This document shows positions 1-8,189 of a stretch of DNA of 64,000 nucleotides, piece after piece (position 1 is the first letter of the stretch; each line of letters starts with the position of its first letter). Source of the stretch: an uncultured Clostridia bacterium (GTDB lineage: Bacteria; Bacillota; Clostridia; UMGS1810). A program made the position numbers and the translations under genes. The notes below the pieces were generated by a model. It was not told where the DNA came from. It did not search any database and worked only from the letters and a program-made list of their open reading frames with translations. The stretch is taken from NCBI GenBank assembly GCA_934500705.1, contig CAKSTI010000001.1, forward strand, positions 186,001-250,000. The letters are read 5' to 3'.

Positions 1-176
1 ACTTCGCTGTCATAGCAGGGTATGCCGTCCACGCTGTCCAAAAACACCTTTTTGACCTCGTCGTTTGCGGTAGACACTGCAACCCAGTCAAGTTTTGGAT
101 TTTCCTTTAATGTCTGATAATATTTTCTCGTATGACCGTGCGTCATACTCATCATTGCAATTTTTAAGGGTTTCAT
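1..176 (-). CDS. Gfo/Idh/MocA family oxidoreductase, N-terminal fragment
   Basis: The reading frame starts at an ATG at 176 and runs off the left edge, so only about 58 residues are visible. It begins MKPLKIAMMSMTHGHTRKYY and continues with a stretch like LDWVAVSTANDE, the beta-alpha-beta start of a nucleotide-binding fold in which an HGH-type turn replaces the classical GxGxxG glycines. This is typical of Gfo/Idh/MocA dehydrogenases that oxidise or epimerise sugars and inositols with NAD(P). The start lies 2 bp after the stop of the upstream gene, so it is the sixth visible gene of the minus-strand sugar operon. The substrate cannot be told from the fragment. Confidence 0.72.
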   Translation of the reverse strand, partial: MKPLKIAMMSMTHGHTRKYYQTLKENPKLDWVAVSTANDEVKKVFLDSVDGIPCYDSE

Positions 177-178
177 AA

Positions 179-871
179 TCAAAGCACCTGCCTTTCGTTA
201 GTCTGTGCCGACGTCTTTGCAAGCTCTACGAGCTTTTTAAGATTTTCGGCATCTTTTTCTGCAACGGAATAATCCTCAGTCTGTGCCAGTGCAAAAGCGG
301 CACGTACAACTGCCGTGTCCTCTGTTGACAGACCGAAAATCTCAAAGTCAACGTCTGTATACTTCTTGTTTTCATCACCGAAAACATATATCGAGTCCTG
401 CTTTAACTGAGCGTCAACCACGATGTCGCAGGCAATTCCTCTTTGTGAGATTATCTCGTGCTTGTCCTTGGGCGGTTCGCCTTTTGCAAGCGTTGCGGAT
501 ATTTCTATTGTGCAGACGATTTTGTCATCGGTCACTGCAATGACGTTTAACACGTTGTCGTTTTGCATTGCGGTTATTGTCTTAATCTTTCTTTGCAGAA
601 CATACCGGCAAATATCAAGCTCACGGTACAGTTCGGCGAAAATGTCGCTCCCCTTTTCCACTATCCTTGCCGTACGCATTACGCTTATACCGAAAAGCGT
701 TCCTCCGCACACGAGTTTTTCAAGTTCAATAATTCTCCGCTCGCATCGATGTGAAAAGAGCGGCAATTCTCTGCCGTTTATTACTGCCGTACTGCGGTCT
801 TTTAAAACGACATTCTTTTCCGATGCGTATTTTTGCAACAGAAAATTAAGTTTGGTTTGTAATTCCTGCAT
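179..871 (-). CDS. Unknown conserved protein in sugar operon
   Basis: This is a 230-residue soluble protein with no signal peptide or membrane segment. A good ribosome site (AAGGAGG) precedes the ATG at 871. I do not recognise a named domain with confidence. The middle part (about residues 105-190, with VLNVIAVTDDKIVCTIEISATL and a following DKHEIISQRGIACDIVVD) reads like the beta-sheet C-terminal half of Gfo/Idh-type proteins. Together with the adjacent Gfo/Idh N-terminal gene this suggests a partner or accessory subunit. It sits between an SIS-domain gene (12-bp gap) and the Gfo/Idh gene (2-bp gap), so it is almost certainly co-transcribed with both. The function is inferred only from that context. 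Confidence 0.55.
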   Translation of the reverse strand: MQELQTKLNFLLQKYASEKNVVLKDRSTAVINGRELPLFSHRCERRIIELEKLVCGGTLFGISVMRTARIVEKGSDIFAELYRELDICRYVLQRKIKTITAMQNDNVLNVIAVTDDKIVCTIEISATLAKGEPPKDKHEIISQRGIACDIVVDAQLKQDSIYVFGDENKKYTDVDFEIFGLSTEDTAVVRAAFALAQTEDYSVAEKDAENLKKLVELAKTSAQTNERQVL

Positions 872-883
872 TTTATATCCTCC

Positions 884-1633
884 TTAAAGCATTTTAATTC
901 TCGGTTTGTATTTTTCAAGATATGCGGCGTTCTTTTCGTCGCCGCCCGGCGTATTCGCACTTGACCACACCGGCGGAGTTATGCCACGTTCAACGCACTG
1001 ACGCACTGTTTCAATCTCCATAAGATGCGCTATGTAAAAGTCAATTATGTTGGAAACCGGGGCAATGGGAGTGTCAAGTCCCGGAACGTTTACCACGGCG
1101 TCGCCCACAGGGTTAAAGTCATCTATGCAGACATCGGCATAGTCAAAGAGATTTGTCTTATTGGGGTGGCGTATAAAGTGGTCTTGGGGCATCTCGTTTT
1201 GCCAGGCTGAGCTTGAAACGGCAATGATCTTAACTCCGTTTTTCTTTGCCTCCATTGCGGCGTCTATTGTAGCCGGATTTATGCCGATATTGTGGAAAAT
1301 TATGAGAACGTCGTCCTTCTTTAAATCATAATACTTCATAATGGCACTGCCGTAATTTACCGTTCTTTCAAGTTCAAGATATTTAAGTGCCTGATTAAAC
1401 ACCGACAGACCCGTTTCCATTATCGGGTTTATGTTGGAAAGTCCGCCGGCACGGAAAAACATCTCGCCCATACAAAGCGTGGTGTGTCCGCCACCGCCGT
1501 AAACGCTTATAAGCCTGTCGTCCGCAATGGCGTCACACATTAGTTTTGCCGCCTTTTGGATATTTTCGCCCTGAGTATCATTTACCTTTTTAAAGTTTTC
1601 CGTCAGATTTTCAAAATAACCGAAATCATTCAT
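884..1633 (-). CDS. SIS-domain sugar-phosphate isomerase-like protein (paralog 1)
   Basis: A 249-residue protein with one sugar-isomerase (SIS) domain. The glycine-rich block ISVYGGGGHTTL at about residue 42 and the strand DVLIIFHNIGIN at about 108 match the phosphosugar-binding loops of UPF0309-type SIS proteins. The C-terminal end (GGDEKNAAYLEKYKPRIKML) resembles the end of the second SIS protein at 2484-3206, so the two are paralogs. Its start overlaps the end of the PfkB kinase gene by 8 bp, which points to coupled translation. The likely role is isomerisation or deamination of the sugar phosphate made by the kinase; the actual sugar is unknown. Confidence 0.75.
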   Translation of the reverse strand: MNDFGYFENLTENFKKVNDTQGENIQKAAKLMCDAIADDRLISVYGGGGHTTLCMGEMFFRAGGLSNINPIMETGLSVFNQALKYLELERTVNYGSAIMKYYDLKKDDVLIIFHNIGINPATIDAAMEAKKNGVKIIAVSSSAWQNEMPQDHFIRHPNKTNLFDYADVCIDDFNPVGDAVVNVPGLDTPIAPVSNIIDFYIAHLMEIETVRQCVERGITPPVWSSANTPGGDEKNAAYLEKYKPRIKML

Positions 1634-2471
1634 TTATCATCACCCTTTCAATTTCATTGCGATACGGTATCGCATTTAATACATATTTTCTTGTAACGCT
1701 TATTCCCGACGCCGCAGTTGCGTATCTGCACGCCTCAGCCATATCCATACCCTCGCCTATGCAGACGGCAAGCACGCCGTTAAATGTGTCGCCTGCGCCC
1801 GTCGTGTCAATCGGCTTTACTCTGAGCGGGGGAAGTTTGGTCTTGCCGTTTATCATACATCCGTCGCCGCCGAGAGTTACAACGCTGTTTTTAAAGCGTT
1901 CTATATCTATTGCCTGTGCCTCGTGCTCATTCGGCGTTACCGCATAGACTGCCTTTGCCGTTTCGTCGGAAATGCGGCGTATCGGCGCCGGATTCAATAT
2001 AACCTTGACTTTGTAGCGCTCTGCTGTCCGCACCGCCGCATCGTTTACGCACTGCGGAACTTCGTGCTGAATGAGAAGAACGTCGCTCGATGCGATTTCG
2101 CCCTCAAATGCCGACACATCACTCTCGTCAAGCTCTGCCGTGCCGAACTCCGTAACACGGTTTTCACCGTGCTTATCCGTAAGTATTACCGCAAACGGTG
2201 TGCTTTTGCCCTCTTTTACTCTAAAATCGGCATCAATACCGTTGTCGGAGGCGGCACGGCGGCACTTTTCGCCGTTAGCGTCGTCGCCGATTGCCGTTAA
2301 AAACGACACCTTTGCACCCATTCTTGCAGAAGCGACCGCCTGGTTTATTCCCTTGCCGCCGACTTCCTCAAAAACGCCGTCGGCAACGAGCGTTTCGCCG
2401 TTTTCGTGAAAGTGGTCAACTCCCATAAAAAGCGAAACTCCGCAAATTCCTATCACCGAAATTTTTACCAC
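1626..2471 (-). CDS. PfkB-family carbohydrate kinase (ribokinase-like)
   Basis: A 281-residue soluble kinase of the PfkB/ribokinase family, which phosphorylates a sugar with ATP. The first PfkB signature is seen as EEVGGKGINQAVASARMGA at about residue 37. The second, with the catalytic aspartate and anion hole, is DTTGAGDTFNGVLA near residue 217. A VTPNEHEA segment at about 178 is also typical of ribokinases. The length is slightly short for ribokinase (about 300). The start is a GTG at 2471. The gene lies between two SIS-domain genes, so a kinase-isomerase pathway for one imported sugar is likely. Substrate specificity cannot be read from the sequence. Confidence 0.88.
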   Translation of the reverse strand: MVKISVIGICGVSLFMGVDHFHENGETLVADGVFEEVGGKGINQAVASARMGAKVSFLTAIGDDANGEKCRRAASDNGIDADFRVKEGKSTPFAVILTDKHGENRVTEFGTAELDESDVSAFEGEIASSDVLLIQHEVPQCVNDAAVRTAERYKVKVILNPAPIRRISDETAKAVYAVTPNEHEAQAIDIERFKNSVVTLGGDGCMINGKTKLPPLRVKPIDTTGAGDTFNGVLAVCIGEGMDMAEACRYATAASGISVTRKYVLNAIPYRNEIERVMINE

Positions 2472-2483
2472 AAAACCACGCCC

Positions 2484-3206
2484 TTACAAATGTTTTATTT
2501 TTGGCAAATACTGCTTTATGATTTCTTTGTTAAACTCACTGCCACCACGGACATTTCCGCTCATATAAATCGGAACGTCCGCACCGCCGTCAAGGGCGAT
2601 TTGCGCTCCCTGTGCCAAAACCGCCTGCATTATAAACGTGCTCGCCGCAGTTGATACACTGCCCATTTTAACGTCCGTTCCCGAAAGTTCAATAGCGGCG
2701 TCGCCGTGCGGAACGCAGTTATCAATGAACATATCGCACACTTCACAGAGCATCGGCTTATCCGCTTTGTCGCCGAAGTATTCGGACGAGAGAACGCCTA
2801 CCGTCTTTACGCCGTGCGCCGATGCCGTCTGCGCCATCTCCACGGGAACGGCGTTTTTGCCGGACGTGGATATTACAAAAAGCATATCGTTTTCCGTAAT
2901 GCAATATCTCTCAAAAATGCTCTCGGCAATTCCGCTCATTTTCTCCATTTTACTGCTTTTTGCCGCACCGTTATGGAGCATTAAATCCGTGTCGAGCACT
3001 GCGCTGACGTTTGCAAGTCCGCCGGAGCGGTAAAAGCAGTCAAGTGCCGCAAGATGCGAATGTCCGCAGCCGAAAACATATATAATTCCGTTATTTTTAA
3101 TAACCTCTGCAACCGTATCGGCAACTGTGTTTATTTTGTCCGACTGCGTATTTTTGATTTTTTCAAGGACAGTGACAACGTCATTAAAGTATCTATCGGT
3201 AATCAT
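2484..3206 (-). CDS. SIS-domain protein, UPF0309 type (paralog 2)
   Basis: A 240-residue SIS-domain protein. The phosphosugar-binding motifs are IYVFGCGHSHLAALDCFYRSGG at about residues 41-62 and MLFVISTSGKNAVPVEMA at about 107-124, with the classical STSGK serine/threonine loop. This is closest to the UPF0309 group. The ATG start overlaps the stop of the upstream hydrolase-like gene (ATGA, 4 bp), so translation is coupled. Unlike paralog 1, this copy keeps the canonical SxSG loop, so the two may act on different sugar phosphates or one may be regulatory. Confidence 0.8.
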   Translation of the reverse strand: MITDRYFNDVVTVLEKIKNTQSDKINTVADTVAEVIKNNGIIYVFGCGHSHLAALDCFYRSGGLANVSAVLDTDLMLHNGAAKSSKMEKMSGIAESIFERYCITENDMLFVISTSGKNAVPVEMAQTASAHGVKTVGVLSSEYFGDKADKPMLCEVCDMFIDNCVPHGDAAIELSGTDVKMGSVSTAASTFIMQAVLAQGAQIALDGGADVPIYMSGNVRGGSEFNKEIIKQYLPKIKHL

Positions 3207-4234
3207 TTTTTAAGTACCCGTTTGTAATTTCTGCCGATATTGTCCCAAAGCTCGATTGGGTCTTTTGCCGCAACGCTTGTGCCGTAACCCCCACGGTACG
3301 TCCACGTAGCCAGTCGGTCAACGCCGAGGCTCTCGTACAGGTCTACCACGTGGTCAATCTGCTTAAAGTCGTCGGGACGCTTGTTGTAGCCCATAAGCCA
3401 GCGTTCGGACTCTTTGCCGTACTTTTTAGCCATTGCCACGGTTCTCTCGGTTATATCTACAAAGAAGCTCTCCGGCAGTGTCCAGTTAATTATCGTTGTG
3501 GAAAATACGTCAAAATACGGGCAAGAGGCAACCATTTCCCAGTTGTCGTAACCACGCAGTTCGGTTACATAATATGTATTCATTGTTGCGTGAACACAGC
3601 AGGTGATTTCGAGTTTGGGATTTATTTCTTTTAAAGTCTTTGAAACGTCCGATAGAGTAAAGAGCGCCTCACGCCATCTGAACTGCTTAACGTCGTCGTT
3701 CATAAACTTGGGCATTTCGTAGCCGTAGTAGTCGGCAAACTTTTTCATACATTCGGGGCAGCGGCAAGCCCAGTCGTCACCTGCACCGCCTGTAATGGAG
3801 GCATATGACTTGGGGTATGCGTAGTGCGGTTCGTCCCAGAAAAATCCGTCAACTTCGGTGTTTTGAGCCAGCTTTATGCATATGTTTTTAAAGTAGTCAC
3901 GGAACGAATTTGTGTTAAAGCAAGCCGCATTCAGCACCTCGCCGGTATATGCGGAAACCTGCCTGTGATGAATGTTGTTCTGCAAAAACAGGCTAACCTG
4001 TTCACCGCCGAAGTATTTGCCTATTCCCCACGGGTCTGCAATAACACGCAGTCCCAGCTCGTGTGCGGTTTTAACTATGTTATTGATATTGGGAAACCAA
4101 AAGTCCATATCAAACTCGGTAATTGCCAGAATTACGGTGTCGCAGCCGTGCTCCTTCATTTCAAGAAAATCAGCTTTCGCGTGCTCTGTGTAGTTTAGTC
4201 CGTAGTAACTTACGGCAGTGTGCTTTATTGCCAT
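3203..4234 (-). CDS. TIM-barrel glycoside-hydrolase-like protein, first gene of the sugar operon
   Basis: A 343-residue cytoplasmic protein with no signal peptide. Regular beta-alpha repeats (GCDTVILAITEF, GLRVIADPWG, VDGFFWDEPHY) indicate a TIM barrel. FFWDEPHY at about residue 136 has acidic residues at a strand end, as in many glycosidase active sites. A small cysteine cluster (WACRCPECMKKFADYYGYEMP, about 158-178) is shared in pattern with the protein at 60261-62177. I cannot assign a CAZy family. It is the promoter-proximal gene, preceded by AGGAAG and a TTGTTA-17-TAAAAT promoter, and is divergent from AraC regulator 1, which probably controls it. Confidence 0.6.
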   Translation of the reverse strand: MAIKHTAVSYYGLNYTEHAKADFLEMKEHGCDTVILAITEFDMDFWFPNINNIVKTAHELGLRVIADPWGIGKYFGGEQVSLFLQNNIHHRQVSAYTGEVLNAACFNTNSFRDYFKNICIKLAQNTEVDGFFWDEPHYAYPKSYASITGGAGDDWACRCPECMKKFADYYGYEMPKFMNDDVKQFRWREALFTLSDVSKTLKEINPKLEITCCVHATMNTYYVTELRGYDNWEMVASCPYFDVFSTTIINWTLPESFFVDITERTVAMAKKYGKESERWLMGYNKRPDDFKQIDHVVDLYESLGVDRLATWTYRGGYGTSVAAKDPIELWDNIGRNYKRVLKK

Positions 4235-4268
4235 TTTTCATCTTCCTTTCACAAGTCCGTTTTTCTTG

Positions 4269-4297
4269 ATTTTATCATATGTATACGGCATTAACAA
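4269..4297 (-). promoter_or_regulatory. Promoter of the minus-strand sugar operon
   Basis: On the minus strand, a -35 TTGTTA (4297-4292) is followed after 17 bp by a -10 TAAAAT (4274-4269). The -10 is preceded by TGA, an extended -10 (TGnTAAAAT). It lies 35 bp upstream of the ATG at 4234 and back-to-back with the AraC regulator promoter, so the two probably share operator sites. Confidence 0.65.
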
Positions 4298-4340
4298 CTC
4301 ACATTTCATCACAAAAGGTATAAATTTCGCAACAAAGCAT

Positions 4341-4369
4341 TTGACAAGATACAGCAAAGATGCTAAAAT
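4341..4369 (+). promoter_or_regulatory. Promoter of AraC regulator 1
   Basis: A consensus sigma-A promoter: TTGACA at 4341-4346, a 17-bp spacer ending in the extended -10 dinucleotide TG (4361-4362), and TAAAAT at 4364-4369. It sits 28 bp before the chosen TTG start and rules out the much longer upstream reading frame as the real gene start. Confidence 0.75.
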
Positions 4370-4397
4370 AAAAACATATTTTTCGGAGGTGATAATA

Positions 4398-5153
4398 TTG
4401 TTCTTTGACGAGTCAAATCTCGATGCGGAGATTTTGTCGGTTCTTGAACTTAGCTGGAAGGAGAGCCACGCCTACGCCGCACCACGGAGCTTTCACGCTC
4501 TGTCGCTGAGAACAAGCGGCGGTGCGCTCTTTACGCACGGCGGAAAAAAACGTGTGATAAACTGCGGAGAGATTGCATATGTCCCCGCCGGTTTTGACTA
4601 CAAGATAGATGCCGGGAGCGAGCATTTGTATGTAATACATTTTAACCTTAAAAATTATGAAAGTTCGCAGATGGACGTTATCCGTCCCGAAAATTTTAAG
4701 TACTTTGAGAATAAATTTCAAAACCTCTATAACATATGGACAAAAAAGCAAAGCGGTTACCAATATGAGTGCAAGTGCGAGTTTTACAAGATTTTATACA
4801 GATTATTCCGCCAAAAATTCGAGCAAAAGGCGGACAGCCGAAGTGACAAAATGAACGAAACGATTGAATATATTCACGAGCATTTTACCGACAAGGATTT
4901 AAGCGTTGAGTCGCTTGCAAAGGCGGCAGGTATGTGCGGTACATATTTTCGCAATTTGTTTGTTTCGTCTTATTCGCAGACGCCGCTCAAATACATTAAC
5001 TCACTGCGCATTGCCAGAGCTGTGGAACTTTTGCGCTCCGGCTACTACTCCGTCACCGAGGTTGCGGAAAAGTGCGGATTTGACAACCAAAAATATTTGA
5101 GCAAAGTAATAAAGAAAAACACGGGTCACACGCCGTCGGAATTTAAAAAGTGA
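4398..5153 (+). CDS. AraC-family transcriptional regulator 1 (cupin sensor)
   Basis: A 251-residue DNA-binding regulator. The N-terminal cupin-like sensor (about 20-110, with GEIAYVPAGFDYKIDAGSEHLYVIHF) should bind the inducing sugar. The C-terminal AraC double helix-turn-helix (about 150-250) has LSVESLAKAAGMCGTYFRNLF and the second helix pair VTEVAEKCGFDNQKYLSKVIKK. I chose a TTG at 4398 because a strong GGAGG lies 8 bp before it and a consensus promoter ends at 4369; a GTG at 4218 in the same frame would put the promoter inside the gene. It is divergent from the sugar operon it probably controls. Its last codons overlap the end of the truncated deacetylase on the opposite strand, and its 3' flank is one arm of the proposed recombination site. 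Confidence 0.85.
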   Translation: MFFDESNLDAEILSVLELSWKESHAYAAPRSFHALSLRTSGGALFTHGGKKRVINCGEIAYVPAGFDYKIDAGSEHLYVIHFNLKNYESSQMDVIRPENFKYFENKFQNLYNIWTKKQSGYQYECKCEFYKILYRLFRQKFEQKADSRSDKMNETIEYIHEHFTDKDLSVESLAKAAGMCGTYFRNLFVSSYSQTPLKYINSLRIARAVELLRSGYYSVTEVAEKCGFDNQKYLSKVIKKNTGHTPSEFKK

Positions 5154-5718
5154 CGATTTGGGTTGGCTTTCCAACCGCTGCCAACGTATCCACGTCCCAC
5201 TGAATTGTATAATGGCCTATTTCTTTTAGGTTGGTAACTACGTTGTCGTTGTAATCTCCGTACGGCGGTCTGAAAAGATTTGGTTTCACACCGGTTATCT
5301 TTTCGATTTTGTTGTCGCACTCGGTTACCTCGGAAATCATTTTTTCCTTAGAAATCTGCGTCATATGCGGGTGAGTGTTTGAGTGGTTCATTACATCGTG
5401 CCCGGCATCGTGAAGTTCCTTTACGGACTCCGGATAGCGTTCAACCCAATCACCGACCACAAAGAAGGTTGCTTTTACTTTGTATTTTTCCAATATGCTT
5501 ATCAAGTCGTGTGTATCTTCATTGCCCCAGGCAGCGTCAAAGCTGATGGCGCAGACCTTATCCTCACGTTCCACATTGTAAATCGGCAGTTTCCTCGAAG
5601 CCTCGTTTTTAAACACGCTTTTTGTCTGTGTGTAGTTAAGACCTACCACGGTGATGAGTGCCGCCGCAACCAATAGGTTTCCGAGCAATTTCTTTGCCGT
5701 GACAACATACAGTTTCAT
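5143..5718 (-). CDS. Polysaccharide deacetylase (PdaB-like), N-terminal part, broken by inversion
   Basis: The N-terminal 177 codons of a NodB-domain deacetylase, plus about 14 out-of-family residues (TLAAVGKPTQIVTF) before a chance stop. It has a signal anchor (about residues 8-28), motif 1 SFDAAWGNEDT, motif 2 HSNTH (metal histidines) and motif 3 RPPYGDYN. The DxxDW motif 4 is cut after DVD, and motif 5 (LFH) is missing; both continue at 63186-63482. This family removes acetyl groups from peptidoglycan or similar polymers, and PdaB acts in Bacillus spore formation. The ATG at 5718 is chosen because GGAGG lies just upstream; an earlier start at 5742 is less likely. As it stands the product should be inactive. 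It overlaps the end of AraC regulator 1 convergently. Confidence 0.85.
   Translation of the reverse strand: MKLYVVTAKKLLGNLLVAAALITVVGLNYTQTKSVFKNEASRKLPIYNVEREDKVCAISFDAAWGNEDTHDLISILEKYKVKATFFVVGDWVERYPESVKELHDAGHDVMNHSNTHPHMTQISKEKMISEVTECDNKIEKITGVKPNLFRPPYGDYNDNVVTNLKEIGHYTIQWDVDTLAAVGKPTQIVTF
5165..5210 (-). other. Left recombination junction (attL/attR-like, B-P' hybrid)
   Basis: Read on the minus strand, deacetylase coding sequence (CAGTGGGACGTG) meets the shared hexamer CGTGGA (5194-5189) and then leaves the gene family. The outer arm (5188-5165: TACGTTGGCAGCGG then TTGGAAAGCC) matches the outer arm at the right junction in 16 of the first 21 positions counted from the GA core. That is the inverted-arm design of a serine-recombinase attP. 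The core GA is at 5190-5189 and falls in the aspartate codon, so the frame is preserved on exchange. Inference from sequence symmetry; no strand-exchange data. Confidence 0.7.
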
Positions 5719-5789
5719 AATACTTCCTCCACTTAATTTCATTAGATACTATTATTTATATTGAAACGGACGGAGGATATGCACCCAAA

Positions 5790-5820
5790 ACGACCGCAGT
5801 GCAAAACGCATTGCGGCCGT
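5790..5820 (-). terminator. Terminator of the GH2-ended operon
   Basis: On the minus strand, ACGGCCGCAATGC and GCACTGCGGTCGT form a 13-bp stem with two mismatches around a 5-nt loop, followed by TTTTG. It lies 14 bp after the GH2 stop and before the deacetylase promoter region. The short T-run makes it a moderate terminator. Confidence 0.7.
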
Positions 5821-5833
5821 TAAAATGTACGTA

Positions 5834-8173
5834 TTAGTTTTTCAGTGATATTGTCACAACGCCGTTTTTAAGTCCGTCCGCCTCGGCATATACTTTGAGT
5901 TCTCCCGCAGCAGTGCCAACCTGCACCGCAACGGTAATTCTGCCGGCTCGCATACGGCGGCTTGTGAGGTGGGGCGGATTGTGGTCTGCAATGTCCGAAC
6001 CCGTGCCGGCAATCCTACCCAATCCGTTTGTGCTGAACGAAACATATGCAGATGCCGTGGGCACTTCCCTTCCCTCGCTGTCGGTACAGTAACAGCTTAT
6101 AACGGCTATGTCTGTACCGTTTGCATTTTCTACGGTGTTTTCTTGTTTTAAGTTTAGTTTAACGGCTTTTCCCGTGGTTTCCCGTGTGTCACTGCAAACG
6201 ACTTTTCCGCCGTTTATACCGTCAACCCTTATTGTGCCGGGGTAATATTCTACGTCCCATTCACCGTGACCGTACCTCTCAATCTTTTTTCTGCCAAGGC
6301 TCTTGCCGTTTAAAAACAGCTCCAACTCCTCGCAGTTGGTGTACGCCCACACGGATATATGCTCTCCCTCCATACCCTCGAAGTTCCAATGAGGCAAAAG
6401 GTGAACAAGCGGTTTGTCATCTATCCAGTGCGTTTGATTCTGGTAGAAAGCATCTTTTTTCTGCAAAAACATATCTATTGCACCGGACTGAGAGCAAAGC
6501 CTGGGCCAGAGCGTTTCGCCCCTGTGTTCAAATGCTATCCACTGATATGAACCTAAAATCCATTCTCTTTCTGCTATAAACTTCCAGGTGTTTTCTCTGC
6601 CGAGGAACCAATGATTTGTGTCTTTATCGTATGCGCTCATATACGCCTTTTCGGGGCAGTCGGCATTATACCAGCCTCTTGTCGTCCCGGTCGCACAGCA
6701 CTCAGACGAGAATATTCCCTTGTCGGGATATTTTTCGTGAATGTATTCATACTTATTGAGGTTATAGTTTACTCCTATAACATCGAGCTCGTCATATACT
6801 GTTGCGATGTCCGGGTCATTTGAAACGGCGCTCATAACATAGCGTGTGTTATCCAGCTTTCTTACAAAGGAAATTAAGTTTTTGCAAATTCTCCTGCCCT
6901 CCTCCGTGAGGTGGTGCGGTTCCTCATTTCCGACAGACCAAAAGAGCACGGACGGTCTGTTTCTGTCACGCTTTACAAGCATTTCGAGCTGTGCCTTTCC
7001 TTCGTCGGTTGACTCGAACCACCTTGTTTCGTCCATAACTATAAATCCAAGCTCGTCGAGTGCGTCCATAACCGCTTCCGGGTGCGGATAATGACTGGTT
7101 CTGTAACCGTTTGCACCCATCTCTTTGATAAGCTGTACCTTGTACCTGTGAATGTTGTCGGGAACGGCTTTTCCGGTGATGCCAAAGTCCTGATGCGCAC
7201 ACACGCCCTTGATTTTTACGTGTCTGCCGTTTAGGAACAAGCCCTTGTCGGGACTGATTTCAAACGTCCTGAACCCCGTCCTTGTTACATACTTGTCACA
7301 AACTTTGCCGTTTGCCTTGATTACGGTTTCCACGGTATAAAGGTACGGACTTTCCGTGTCCCACAAATTCGGGTTTTCTATATCGGCGCAGTAAACAGCG
7401 GTTTTCTTTTCACGCAGGGGTATGTCAATTACGGCATTTGACTTTAAAACTGCATTTCCGTCTTTGTCATAAAAAACCGTTTCTGCCTCTGCCTGCACGT
7501 CCTCATAACGGTCATTAATTATTTCCGTTTCGATTTTTACATTCCAGAGCGCATCACTCACCTTTTTGGGAGCGACGTAGACTCCCCACAGGTCAACCGC
7601 AACATCGTCGGTTTTGTTAAGCCATACGTGGCGGTATATTCCGCCGCCCTCGTACCACCAGCCTTCGTGTTCGTCCGCCTGAACATAAACGGCAAGGACG
7701 TTTTCATCATCGCCGAACTTAACCAAATCGCTTATGTTGACCTCAAATGAATTGTAACCGCAAAAGTTATGCTTTGCAAGGCAACCGTTAATATACACCG
7801 TTGTATGCGTTGCAACGCCGTCAAAAAGCAGGGTTATGCGTTTGCCTTTGTCGCTGTCGGGGAGTTTAAACTTTTTTCTGTACCACGCATTATCGTACTT
7901 TAAATATCCCAAGGCGTTGTTCTCCGTTTCGCACGGAGTTTGGCGTATAACATAGTCGTGGGGCAGATTTACTCTCTCCCACTTTTCAGTGCATACGATT
8001 TTTTTGGTGTCAAAATCGTCAGGCACGGCAACATAGTGTATTGCGGCAGGTCCCCATATCTTTCTCTCGGTTTTGGATTGGAGATACACCGGGCCTTTAT
8101 CCTTTGGATATTCAATATTTATGTCACCCTTATGGAACAGCCAGTTATCGTCAAACAATATTTTTTCTCTCAT
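5834..8173 (-). CDS. Glycoside hydrolase family 2 (beta-galactosidase/glucuronidase type)
   Basis: A 779-residue cytoplasmic GH2 enzyme. Domain order: N-terminal sugar-binding jelly roll (about 40-190, with VNLPHDYV and DNAWYRKKF), Ig-like sandwich (about 195-300), TIM barrel (about 305-600), then C-terminal Ig-like domains. The barrel carries NGYRTSHYPHP, the acid/base glutamate in LFWSVGNEEPHH (about 416) and the nucleophile region FSSECCATG (about 491). No signal peptide, so it acts on imported oligosaccharides. It is the last gene of the operon that also encodes the LplABC-type transporter and GH78, and a hairpin terminator follows. The exact sugar (galactose, glucuronic acid or other) cannot be fixed from motifs. 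Confidence 0.9.
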   Translation of the reverse strand: MREKILFDDNWLFHKGDINIEYPKDKGPVYLQSKTERKIWGPAAIHYVAVPDDFDTKKIVCTEKWERVNLPHDYVIRQTPCETENNALGYLKYDNAWYRKKFKLPDSDKGKRITLLFDGVATHTTVYINGCLAKHNFCGYNSFEVNISDLVKFGDDENVLAVYVQADEHEGWWYEGGGIYRHVWLNKTDDVAVDLWGVYVAPKKVSDALWNVKIETEIINDRYEDVQAEAETVFYDKDGNAVLKSNAVIDIPLREKKTAVYCADIENPNLWDTESPYLYTVETVIKANGKVCDKYVTRTGFRTFEISPDKGLFLNGRHVKIKGVCAHQDFGITGKAVPDNIHRYKVQLIKEMGANGYRTSHYPHPEAVMDALDELGFIVMDETRWFESTDEGKAQLEMLVKRDRNRPSVLFWSVGNEEPHHLTEEGRRICKNLISFVRKLDNTRYVMSAVSNDPDIATVYDELDVIGVNYNLNKYEYIHEKYPDKGIFSSECCATGTTRGWYNADCPEKAYMSAYDKDTNHWFLGRENTWKFIAEREWILGSYQWIAFEHRGETLWPRLCSQSGAIDMFLQKKDAFYQNQTHWIDDKPLVHLLPHWNFEGMEGEHISVWAYTNCEELELFLNGKSLGRKKIERYGHGEWDVEYYPGTIRVDGINGGKVVCSDTRETTGKAVKLNLKQENTVENANGTDIAVISCYCTDSEGREVPTASAYVSFSTNGLGRIAGTGSDIADHNPPHLTSRRMRAGRITVAVQVGTAAGELKVYAEADGLKNGVVTISLKN

Positions 8174-8189
8174 AATAATTCCTCCGATG

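Noticed and set aside
4218..4397. An N-terminal extension of AraC regulator 1 starting at GTG 4218
   Set aside because: It would place both divergent promoters inside the coding sequence, has no ribosome site and its residues are not regulator-like. TTG 4398 has GGAGG at a proper distance.
5161..5176. GGTTGG-CTTT-CCAACC after AraC regulator 1 as a transcription terminator
   Set aside because: The stem is only 6 bp, has no T-run in either direction and lies within the arm that pairs with the right junction, so a recombination-site role explains it better, though partial termination cannot be excluded.
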